Below, piece after piece: positions 26,485-34,900 of a stretch of 64,000 nucleotides of DNA (positions within the stretch are counted from its first letter, which is position 1; each line of letters opens with the position of its first letter). The position numbers were made by a program, and so were the translations under genes. The stretch spans positions 124,001 through 188,000 of the forward strand of contig DASPIL010000103.1 in assembly GCA_035629175.1 (NCBI GenBank), given 5' to 3'. The notes beneath the pieces are model-generated. The model was not told the origin of the DNA and made no database searches. It was given only the letters and a program-made list of their open reading frames with translations. Source of the stretch: Verrucomicrobiia bacterium. Lineage in GTDB: Bacteria > Verrucomicrobiota > Verrucomicrobiia > Limisphaerales > DASXHY01.

Positions 26485-26516
26485 CCACCACGAATCACTC
26501 GAATCACACGAAACAG
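26485..26516 (+). repeat. Dispersed repeat, module A
   Basis: CCACCACGAATCACTCGAAT followed by CACACGAAACAG. This is the last copy seen in the window; none occurs in the densely coded right half. It lies upstream of the six-gene operon. Confidence 0.75.
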
Positions 26517-26719
26517 CATTTCGGGAATGGCGGAACGGTTTTTCGCGAAACACGACGCCTGCGTCTTGACGTTTCGAGACGGGAAAAAATTTCGTCGACA
26601 CCCACCGGGAGGCATACGCCGGAGAGAGCGAGATTCAGGCCAATTAACGGGCGTTTTAATCCGGAGGGCTTTGCAGATCCACCTTGCATTTTTCCCTCGC
26701 GTTCCCTAAAAGCGAGGGC

Positions 26720-27631
26720 GTGCCAACGCCGAACGAAAACCCTGAAGGGCGTGGTGTCCCTTCGTCCCGGCCAAAAGCCCTGCTGGGGGTGGTGTTTGCT
26801 GCGCTGATCGCCCTCGGAGTGTGGGCTGTTTTGCGTTCCACGCGATCGCCAGAGACGCCCGCCCCAGGCGGGACGAACGGCGTCGACGTCGCCCTCGCGC
26901 CTTCGTATTCCGCGGTCCTGTTGACGAATGCGCCCGGTCCGCTGGTGGCCGACCCCCGCTGGTCCGGGGTGCTTGGGGTTTTGGAGTCGATGAAGAATTG
27001 GGCGGAGGCGAATCCCGTGTGCCACTTGCTGGTCACTACGGAGGGGCTGGGCGGCAAAACCTACGCCGAAACCGAGATGTTCCGCTTCCAGGAAACCGAC
27101 GGCACCAACCTCGTGACGCGCATCAAAGTGCATCTCCGATTTCCCAATGACGTGACGTTCCTGATCGAAAAGGTCGGCGAGGAAATCATCGCCTACCTGC
27201 CGGAAAGCGATCAATTGGTGAAGGTGGACGCAGAGAAGGAAATTTCGAAGCAACTCGGGCTGGACCTGCAGAATCCGGGAACGCAGTCGTTCCTGAACCT
27301 GTTGCGGCTTGCGTTCGTGGAAACCAACAACACCCATCGGGCGCTGACATTCGCGTTCAAACCCGAGGTGCTGAACGTGCCCTCGGCGGCCTCAGCAGAT
27401 TCTTTTACAACGTTGCGCATCGATGAAAAGGGCGCGCTGCAGACCGTGGAGCAGACCGAGGGCGGTGAGCATCGGGTGATGCGGGTGCGTTACGTGGCGT
27501 TCCAGCAGGAAGCCGTTGTGCGCGCCGCGCCGCAGATTCCAGAAGATAAACCTGTCGTTACCGGCAAGGCGTTCGCCATCGCGTTGCAGGAAGAGATCAT
27601 GAAAGTGAGAGAGAAAGGAAACCGCATCTGA
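26720..27631 (+). CDS. Operon gene 1: membrane-anchored periplasmic protein, LolA-like fold suspected
   Basis: 303 residues from a GTG at 26720, which has GAGG just upstream; a TTG at 26684 is also possible. One transmembrane helix (ALLGVVFAALIALGVWAVL) is followed by about 260 residues outside the membrane. The body has alternating strands (CHLLVTTEGLGGKTYAETEM, TRIKVHLRFPNDVTFLIEKV, EEIIAYLPESDQLVKVD) like the half-barrel of LolA/LppX proteins that carry lipids or hydrophobic peptides through the periplasm. That fold assignment is inference. Its stop TGA is separated from the next ATG by one base, so it is translationally coupled to the gene that encodes the hydrophobic-tail protein, for which a carrier would make sense. 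Confidence 0.72.
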   Translation: MPTPNENPEGRGVPSSRPKALLGVVFAALIALGVWAVLRSTRSPETPAPGGTNGVDVALAPSYSAVLLTNAPGPLVADPRWSGVLGVLESMKNWAEANPVCHLLVTTEGLGGKTYAETEMFRFQETDGTNLVTRIKVHLRFPNDVTFLIEKVGEEIIAYLPESDQLVKVDAEKEISKQLGLDLQNPGTQSFLNLLRLAFVETNNTHRALTFAFKPEVLNVPSAASADSFTTLRIDEKGALQTVEQTEGGEHRVMRVRYVAFQQEAVVRAAPQIPEDKPVVTGKAFAIALQEEIMKVREKGNRI

Positions 27632-27632
27632 T

Positions 27633-28274
27633 ATGAAAAAACGTTTCGAGATTCCGGTTGAGCCCAGCGGATTCAACGCGTTTGTCATTGATGATTATCT
27701 CCGCATGATCCAGACGCCGGAGAAGCGGCGGGAGATCATCGCGACGGTCGGCTATTCGCCGCAACTGCGCGAGGCCTATGAGAAGAGCCACGGCCTGCCG
27801 CGCGGCGCGGTTGAACTGGCGATGCTCACGGAGGACAGCCGCTTCAAGGCGACCAACGAACGGATCGTCAAGCGCTTCACCGGCAAGGAACCGGGATCGC
27901 TCGATCAAAAGGAAATCACGGACGCGCTGATGGAAGTGCAATCGATGGGGCAGGGCCTGCAGGCGCTGTATCCCGAGGCCGTGCATTTCCTGATGCAATA
28001 CAACGCGCTGGCGCAGCGCAACAAGGCATCGTTTCGTGGCGATTACCGGTTCACCACGGATTACAAAATCATTCTCGCGCAATGCAGTTCACCCTGGTGG
28101 TACACAAACGCGCGCGTTTACACCGACACCAACGTCGTGTGGAACGCGAACGTGGCCGCCTATCAGCAGGTTGCTGTGTTGTTGTGGCTGGCGCTCGCCG
28201 TGGCAGCGGCGTGGGCCATCTTCCTCTATGCGTGGGTCTGCCTCGTTGTAGCCATTTGTCCCATCGTCTCCTAA
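27633..28274 (+). CDS. Operon gene 2: 213-residue protein with Cys-containing hydrophobic tail, candidate peptide precursor
   Basis: There is no N-terminal signal peptide. Residues 1-150 are soluble and helical (EKRREIIATVGYSPQLREAY, EITDALMEVQSMGQGLQALY). Residues 151-213 change character: Cys151, an aromatic stretch SSPWWYTNARVYTDTNVVWN, then a 35-residue hydrophobic segment (QVAVLLWLALAVAAAWAIFL ... WVCLVVAICPIVS) with Cys203 and Cys209. The layout of a soluble leader plus a hydrophobic, cysteine-bearing C-terminal peptide recalls SdpC-type antimicrobial peptide precursors, and the operon ends with an SdpI-family gene. It could instead simply be a tail-anchored membrane protein. It follows gene 1 by one base and precedes the radical SAM gene by 12 bases. 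Confidence 0.75.
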   Translation: MKKRFEIPVEPSGFNAFVIDDYLRMIQTPEKRREIIATVGYSPQLREAYEKSHGLPRGAVELAMLTEDSRFKATNERIVKRFTGKEPGSLDQKEITDALMEVQSMGQGLQALYPEAVHFLMQYNALAQRNKASFRGDYRFTTDYKIILAQCSSPWWYTNARVYTDTNVVWNANVAAYQQVAVLLWLALAVAAAWAIFLYAWVCLVVAICPIVS

Positions 28275-28286
28275 CCCCCGCACATT

Positions 28287-29414
28287 ATGATTATCACCCC
28301 CCATACGCTGTCGCTCCTCGTGACGAAGCGCTGCACAGCGGCCTGCGATCATTGCTGTTTCACCTGCAATCCGGAGCGGACCGAGGCGATCCCGATACCG
28401 AACCTTTACAAATACATCGAGCAGGCAACCATTTTCCCGACGATGCGCGTCGTCGTGTTCACAGGAGGCGAATGTTTCCTGCTGGGCAAGGAACTCGACA
28501 ACCTGGTGAAATGGGCTGACGGCTTTGGCTTCATCACACGGTTTGTATCGAATGGTTATTGGGCGACGAGCCGTGCGACCGCCGTGAAACGGTTGCAGAA
28601 ATTGAAGGACGCGGGGTTGAAGGAAGCCAACTTCTCCACGGGCGATTGTCATGCGGAATATGTGAAGCCCGAATACGTGCGCAACGGCGCCATGGCCGCG
28701 GTCGACCTGGGAATCACGTCGGTGATCGCGTGCGAAGTCTTCAAGGGCAGCCATTTCAAGCTTGATGAGTTCATGGCGGACAAGGAGTTCTACTCGCTGG
28801 TGGACCAGGGGAAGATCATCCTGCGCCTCTCGCCATGGATGCGATTCGAAGGCAAACGCACGCTGAACCAGACCGACACGTATCTCAATGTCATGCGCGA
28901 CGACCGGGTTGCGGGAGGCGCGTGCAGCACTGCGCTGAAGGTGCTGGCGATCACGGCGGAGGAGGATCTCATCGCGTGCTGCGGCCTGACGATGGATTAC
29001 ATCGAGGAAGTGCATCTGGGTTCGTTGAAGAACGAAACGATCGGGCAGATTGTTCGAAGGCTCCCCGACGATTTCATCAAGATCTGGATTCATCTGTATG
29101 GGCCGGATGCGGTGATCCGTTACGCGCAGAAATTGGATCCGACGATTGAACGGCCTGAGCAGATGGCGCACATCTGCGACGTCTGCCGCTACATGTACAA
29201 TCATCCCCGCATCCAGGAGGTGGTTGCCGCAACGCCGCCGCCGAACATGCGGCAGATTCTTGACCAGTATTACCAGTCATTGATGGTGCCAACGCCGAAC
29301 GCGGAGCATCAGCACGCGATTGTATCGCAGGGCATTGGCAACACGAACAAGGCGTTGCGCGAGATGCATCGGATGGCTGTGGGCCAGGAGCCGAAGAAGT
29401 GCTGCACTGTATGA
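28287..29414 (+). CDS. Operon gene 3: radical SAM enzyme with SPASM-like C-terminal cysteines
   Basis: 375 residues. The 4Fe-4S/SAM motif is CxxxCxxC at Cys16, Cys20 and Cys23 (KRCTAACDHC), immediately followed by two more cysteines (CFTC). The SAM-binding GGE lies at residues 60-62 (VVFTGGECFLL). The C-terminal half has further cysteines (GACSTALK, LIACCGLTM, HICDVCRYM) arranged like a SPASM/twitch domain that holds auxiliary Fe-S clusters in peptide-modifying enzymes, and the protein ends in KKCCTV. Such enzymes make thioether, C-C or epimerised bonds in ribosomal peptides. The target here is not shown but gene 2 is the obvious candidate. Its stop overlaps the next ATG as ATGA. Confidence 0.88.
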   Translation: MIITPHTLSLLVTKRCTAACDHCCFTCNPERTEAIPIPNLYKYIEQATIFPTMRVVVFTGGECFLLGKELDNLVKWADGFGFITRFVSNGYWATSRATAVKRLQKLKDAGLKEANFSTGDCHAEYVKPEYVRNGAMAAVDLGITSVIACEVFKGSHFKLDEFMADKEFYSLVDQGKIILRLSPWMRFEGKRTLNQTDTYLNVMRDDRVAGGACSTALKVLAITAEEDLIACCGLTMDYIEEVHLGSLKNETIGQIVRRLPDDFIKIWIHLYGPDAVIRYAQKLDPTIERPEQMAHICDVCRYMYNHPRIQEVVAATPPPNMRQILDQYYQSLMVPTPNAEHQHAIVSQGIGNTNKALREMHRMAVGQEPKKCCTV

Positions 29415-30484
29415 ACGACGGCGCGATACCATTCACGGAAAAAGTGCGGCGTGCCGGGGTCGTGGAGCATTATCTCCTGCTGGGCGAGGGCAACATGCGG
29501 CGCTGGGATTGGGAGAAGATGTCGGCGAAGTTGCACGGCGACACGCTGGCACTTTGGCGTTTTCTCCTTCTCGGGCAGAAGGTTCCCGAAGCTGAGGCCG
29601 AAACGCTCCTGGGCAAGCAAGCCCTTGGATTTCTGACCCGCCACAAGATGTGCAAGGTCGAGAATGGCGAACTGAGCCTGGGAAGTGCGTGCCTGTTGAG
29701 TTATCGGGACCATCTCTTCTTTGCGGACATGGGTTCGGCGGCGCGCACGTTGTTCAGCGATGAAACCCGCGCATTGATCAGCCTCATCCCGCGCTTGGAC
29801 AAGGGCCGTGTTCTTTCGCTTTATCCGACGACCGGTGTTGAAGTGTTGCCGCTGATTTCGAAGGGCAACGTTGAAGTGGCATTCCTGGAGGAGGAAAAGG
29901 AGCGGACGCTGCTCGAGCCCAATTTGGAACTTGGTGCGGCGGGCAGAAAGCATTCCTACATCACGAAGGCCAAGGCGAAGAAAAGCCAGTTCGATTTGAT
30001 TCTTTCGTCGCCGCCCTCATGCATCGCGGTTCCCGGAATTTCATTGCCGGCCTATGTGGCTGGCGGCCCTGACGGGTGGAAGTGGGTGAATGAAAGCCTG
30101 CGCATTGCGGAAAAGTCGCTCGCACCCGGCGGCTCGATGGTGATGGTGTTCATGTTCTTTGCAAAGGCTGAGTCCAAGGACATGGAACCGCAGCTTCGCG
30201 CAAAGCTGGAACCGTATGAGCTGGATTACAGGCTGATGATTCCGAGCAAGATGCTGATGGAACCTGGCGTCCCGATCTTCAACCAGCTGGTTGCGATTTC
30301 CGGCTACTTCAGCAAATCGACCAATGCGGAGAGCGTGATCAAGCGGGTGCTGACATTCCTGAAGAAGAGAGAATATGGCGCCGTTTACCTGGTGAAGGCC
30401 GTCTTTACGCGGCCGACCGAAGGCGAACGACGCCGCGACATCACGAACTATTCGGATGATTACTACGGAACCTGGACGTTTTAA
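29411..30484 (+). CDS. Operon gene 4: class I SAM-dependent methyltransferase-like protein
   Basis: 357 residues from the ATG at 29411, which overlaps the previous stop by four bases (ATGA); a GTG at 29399 also opens the frame. Residues 1-110 are an N-terminal helical domain. Residues 111-340 follow the Rossmann methyltransferase plan: motif I GRVLSLYPTTGVEVLPL, motif IV FDLILSSPPS, then GGPDGWKWVNESLRIAEKSL and APGG, which resembles HemK/PrmC-type enzymes (NPPY and GGxDG). The catalytic NPPY is replaced by SPPS, so amide or amine N-methylation is not certain. Substrate unknown; co-expression with the radical SAM enzyme suggests the same target. Confidence 0.8.
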   Translation: MNDGAIPFTEKVRRAGVVEHYLLLGEGNMRRWDWEKMSAKLHGDTLALWRFLLLGQKVPEAEAETLLGKQALGFLTRHKMCKVENGELSLGSACLLSYRDHLFFADMGSAARTLFSDETRALISLIPRLDKGRVLSLYPTTGVEVLPLISKGNVEVAFLEEEKERTLLEPNLELGAAGRKHSYITKAKAKKSQFDLILSSPPSCIAVPGISLPAYVAGGPDGWKWVNESLRIAEKSLAPGGSMVMVFMFFAKAESKDMEPQLRAKLEPYELDYRLMIPSKMLMEPGVPIFNQLVAISGYFSKSTNAESVIKRVLTFLKKREYGAVYLVKAVFTRPTEGERRRDITNYSDDYYGTWTF

Positions 30485-30489
30485 AAATT

Positions 30490-31536
30490 ATGAAACGACG
30501 CCAATTCATCACGCTGGTGGGCGCCTCCGCGGTGGCTGCCCCGTTCCTCGTCAAAGAAATCGCGGTTCGTCGTTCGGCCCGGGCGATTCCCGCGGCCAAT
30601 CACGAGCGCAAGCCTGTGGCGATGGCTGTTTCTGCGGATGAGCAGCGTGTGATTGAAGCGCTGCAAGGACGCTCGAAAGGCGTGTACTTATTGGGCGGAT
30701 GTGTCGTTGCAAAGATGCAGCAGCGCGACCTGCCGTTCATCAACCTGCTGGTCAGCTCGCAGAGTTTTTCCGAGCTTAAGCGCGAGCTGTTCGTGATGGG
30801 CGTGCAGCCTGTTTCGACGCCTGAATTGCCGCCCACGGTGATTCGCTTCACGTACGCGGGCAAACCCTACAGCGTCGTGAATCTTCCGCTCAGCGAATAC
30901 CTCAAGCAGAACACGCTCACGAGCGAACTGTCGTTGATTCCGTTCGCGCACAATTTCCTCGTGTACTCGTTGACCGATCAGTGGGTGATCGATCCCTACA
31001 ACGCGCTCGCGGGCAAGGAGCAGCGGATTCAGTTGATGCAGGATCCCGCGTCGCCTGTGGCCGCGCTGACGTGCGCGCTCGCGGGGACGTTTGACATGGC
31101 GTTGCTGGGATTGAAGGAATCGCCACGTTTCACGCGCATGGTTGAGAAATGCCTCAAGCAGATTGTGGATGCCACAGCGGCTCCGCTGATCGTTGAGCAG
31201 GTGATCAACTACGTGCCTGACGTGCTGGAACTTTGCGGTTTCCAGGCGATGCAGCAGTTTCTCCTGTCGCCGCTTGCCGTGGCCGCAGGGCGCGACGGCG
31301 CTGGCGTGGATTTTCGCAAGGTGAACTCAGCTCTGGTGTCGGCCAAGCGCCGCCGGATCAAGATCGATGGCGCACAATTGCTCGGCGCGATCAACAAGGA
31401 ATTCCTGGCGAAGGAGAATCCGGATGGCATCGGGCTCGGGGTTTCCGACTACATGGCGTCGCAGGGATTCATGCTGCGCCGCACCGATCTTCTCATGGCT
31501 TCGCTCAAGCTTCGCGAAGCCGAACTCGCTGCCTGA
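30490..31536 (+). CDS. Operon gene 5: Tat-exported protein resembling an inactive CCA-adding/poly(A) polymerase head
   Basis: 348 residues. The N-terminus KRRQFITLVGASAVAAPFLV is a textbook twin-arginine signal, so the folded protein is exported. Residues 64-180 follow the nucleotidyltransferase head of tRNA-CCA/poly(A) polymerases: GVYLLGGCVVAKMQQRDLPF (compare GGxVRDxLLGR), a strand INLLV where DxDLVV is expected, and a final WVIDPYNALAGKE (compare VIDPFGGLxDL). The catalytic aspartates are missing, so if the match is real it is a pseudoenzyme. The C-terminal half (180-348) is helical and unassigned. It follows gene 4 by five bases and precedes gene 6 by one base. The family call is tentative. 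Confidence 0.7.
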   Translation: MKRRQFITLVGASAVAAPFLVKEIAVRRSARAIPAANHERKPVAMAVSADEQRVIEALQGRSKGVYLLGGCVVAKMQQRDLPFINLLVSSQSFSELKRELFVMGVQPVSTPELPPTVIRFTYAGKPYSVVNLPLSEYLKQNTLTSELSLIPFAHNFLVYSLTDQWVIDPYNALAGKEQRIQLMQDPASPVAALTCALAGTFDMALLGLKESPRFTRMVEKCLKQIVDATAAPLIVEQVINYVPDVLELCGFQAMQQFLLSPLAVAAGRDGAGVDFRKVNSALVSAKRRRIKIDGAQLLGAINKEFLAKENPDGIGLGVSDYMASQGFMLRRTDLLMASLKLREAELAA

Positions 31537-31537
31537 C

Positions 31538-31873
31538 ATGACGAGCCTGGCATCCAAGTTCTTGATCCTGGGCATTGTCACACTGCTGCTGGTGCTGCCG
31601 CTGGTATTTCGCAAGGTGCCGATGAACCGCTACTATGGTTTCCGCACCAAGGCTGCGTTTCAATCGGAGCAAAACTGGTATGAGATCAACGCGCGGGGCG
31701 GCCGGATGATGGCGTGGGGTTCGCTTGCGATCCTGCTCGTGGGTGCCATTGGATTTTTTATTCCCGAGAAATACACGCTGCTCTACATCGGCGGCGCTTT
31801 GATTGTGATCGCGATCGCCATTGTGGTTCCACTTGTCAGTTTTATTGGATGGCAGCGCCGCTTCGGACCGTAA
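31538..31873 (+). CDS. Operon gene 6: SdpI-family membrane protein
   Basis: 111 residues with three predicted transmembrane helices (FLILGIVTLLLVLPLVF, WGSLAILLVGAIGFFI and LLYIGGALIVIAIAIVVPLV). Between the first two lies the SdpI signature KVPMNRYYGFRTKAAFQSEQ followed by NWYEINARGGR. In Bacillus subtilis SdpI gives immunity to the SDP peptide toxin and signals through SdpR; many bacteria have SdpI relatives of unproven function. The start ATG is one base after the previous stop. As the last gene of an operon with a radical SAM enzyme and a hydrophobic-tail protein, a self-protection role is a reasonable inference. No SdpR-type regulator is present. Confidence 0.88.
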   Translation: MTSLASKFLILGIVTLLLVLPLVFRKVPMNRYYGFRTKAAFQSEQNWYEINARGGRMMAWGSLAILLVGAIGFFIPEKYTLLYIGGALIVIAIAIVVPLVSFIGWQRRFGP

Positions 31874-31998
31874 TTGCAACTGGGTATGGATGCGGAATGC
31901 GGCACTGCGTCGTTTTGTGAACAGGGTTGTCAGGGAATTGCCACGGGGGAAATGTGCCGCTCGGTCGAGCTGGCAGTCAGAGACGGAAAGGAAAACCT

Positions 31999-34900
31999 TT
32001 GAAAACTGGAAATCGTAATGCCTGGAGGCGGGCCGTTCGAGAGCTTCGAACGTCGCGCTTGTGTTCCTTGCTGGGAATCCTGCTTTGCGGCGCCCAGCTT
32101 CTCACGCTTTCGGCGAGCGGCGCATGCATTCTGCCTCCGTCCGGGCTGGTGAGCTGGTGGAGCGGCAATGGCAGCGCGAACGATGCGCAGGGCGCGAATT
32201 CCGGCACGCTTCAAGGACTGGCGTCGATTGTTCCAGGTTTTGCAGGGCAGGCTTTCAGCCTCAATGGATCGACCGATTACATCCATGTTCCTGACGCACC
32301 TGGCCTGCGGCCAAACCAGTTCACGATGGCTGCGTGGATCCGGGGCACCGGATTTTCAGCAGGTGGGTGGAATACAATCATCGCGCGCGGGAGCAGCGGA
32401 TCTGGGGGCATTGGCTGTTGTTCCGAATCGTACGGATTGTTCATCTTCCAGGGAAAACCGCAGTTCACGTCATTCCACACAGGGGGAGCCAATGTGTTGA
32501 ACGCAACGAACGTGGTTTCCACGAACGCCTGGCATTTTCTGGCGGCAACCTTCGACGGCAACATGAAGCGTCTGTATCTCAACGGGACGCTGGTTGCGAG
32601 CGTGGTGGAAACGAATGCGATCGTTCACGACACGAATGGGGTTCCGACAACGATCGGTGACGACTGGAACAACAACGCGGCGGGTGGCAACCGCTTCAAT
32701 GGATTGCTCGACGAGGTGGACCTTTACAATCGAGCTTTGTCCGCTGCCGAAGTCCTGGGCCTTTACAACGCCGGCAGCTCCGGCAAATGCGGCGCGCCGA
32801 TCGCGGGAGCGACGGTTCCTTACTTCACCGACTTCGAGAGCGCGATTGGAACTGAGTGGAGCGTGCGGGTTTCGAACACGGCGGAAACTCTTGGGTTTAC
32901 GTCGTTCTCCGGCCGTTTCGTCAACCAGTCGCAAACGCTATCGCTTGCCAATCTCATTCCCGGGCAATCGTATACAGTGGGTTTCGATTTCTATGCGATC
33001 GACAGCTGGGACGGCAGTGGCAGCGACTTCCTGAATGTCAGCGTCGACGGCTCGCAGGTGTTTCATCACACGTTCGCCAATCACAATGCCAATCCGCCCA
33101 GCGGCACGCAGACTTTCCCGAGCCAGCCGGATGAGGGACGCGGTCACTTCGGCTTTTCGCCCAGCTACCTGGACGCGATTTATCGGAACATTGAAGTTAC
33201 ATTTGTGGCATCGAACGCCCTGGCGACCGTTTCGTTCAGCGGACAAAATCTTCAAAACCTCGATGACGAATCGTGGGGAATTGACAATGTCCGGGTGCGG
33301 CTGACCTCGGCAGTTTCGAGCCCGATCATTCATTCAACAACCCTTCCGCCGAACGGTTCAACCAATCGAATTGCCATCGACAGTTTCACGATCGCTGCAA
33401 GCCATCCCCTCAGTGCCAGCGCAACGAACGCGGCCAATTACTCGTTTCGAGGCGCGGGGCCGGATGGCGCGTTCAACAACGGGGACGATGTGTTGTATCA
33501 GCTGATTCCCTCGAATCCTGGTTTTGGGGGAAATCATTCCGTGAGCTTTTCAATCACCAACGCGCCGTTGCAGTCGGGGAACTACCGGTTCCAGACGCTG
33601 CCTGGACTGCTCGATACCAACGGAAATCCTGTTGCGGCGTTCACGCGCAACTTCACGTTGGAGAATCCAATTGTTGGGAGAATCGAGGATGCTGGAAACG
33701 ACAGCATCATCACGGCGACACCACTCCCATTGAGTGAGACTCCGCCGGCAAGCGGGTTTGCCACGGCTTACGGCCTCGGAATTTTTGCGAGCACGACCGA
33801 TGTTGATTACTGGCGTTTTGATGCTGAAGCAGGCGATGTGATCACTGTGCGGCTGGAGGCGGAGTCCTTGAGTGTCTATCCCGCAGTGCGTATCCGCAAT
33901 GCGTCAGACCAGGACCTCGCGTCCGTGGGCGGCGATTACAATGGCGTTGCGCAAATTCAAAACTACACGATTGCAAGCCCGGGAACGTATTACGTGCGGG
34001 TGTGGAGCAGCAACGGACGTTCGCGCTACGGTCTGAGGCTGGATCGCGCGCGTGCGCTGCAGATGGAATCAGAGGGGAACGATGCCCAGGGAACAGCGAA
34101 TCAGTTCGCATTGAACTTCGCGCCGGGACTTGCGCAAGCGCGCATGGTGGGATCGTTGCCGCCCGCCGACACGGCCGGGGATTTCTTCAGGATTGGCATG
34201 TTGAACCCCGGCAACACCATTAACCTGAACGTGGTGCTTCCGGCCGGGTCGAGCCTCGTTTCGGGCCAGTACGTCCTTGCAATTCAAACGGAGGGAAACA
34301 GCTCGGCGCTCGCAACCAGCACCAACGGCAACTTGAATTACGCAGTCACAGCCAGTGGCGTTCACTACGTGCGGATCCATGGGTTGAGCAACACATTGCG
34401 ATCCCAATATCTGCTGAATCTTTCCGTCACTGACAGCACTGCGCCGGCCGTGACAGCCGCGACGCTCCCCGGCCAGGGGACCACCACGACAACCATTGTG
34501 GACCGCTTCGATCTAAGTTTCTCCGAAGACATGTTCGGCGGTGCGATCAGCAATGCAGGAAATTACGACCTGCGATCTGCAGGGCCCGACGCCAGTTTCG
34601 GCACGACCGACGATGTGTTGTATCGGGTTGCGACGACCGGGTATTCCAGCGGTTTAGTGGTTCCCTACACCATTCAAGACGGGCCGCTGCAGGCGGGGAG
34701 TTATCGCCTGACCGTGAGCACGAACGTCACCGATCGCGCTGGAAACCGCCTCGCCACAGCTTTCGTCCGCAACTTCACAGTGGCGAACGTGGCGGGCTTT
34801 GTGACCGAGAATCGCAGCAATGATGTCCATGGCTTTGCGACGTCACTGAGCTCTTCGCCAAGCACGAACGCGGCGGGAACGGTGAGTTGGATTGGCAATG

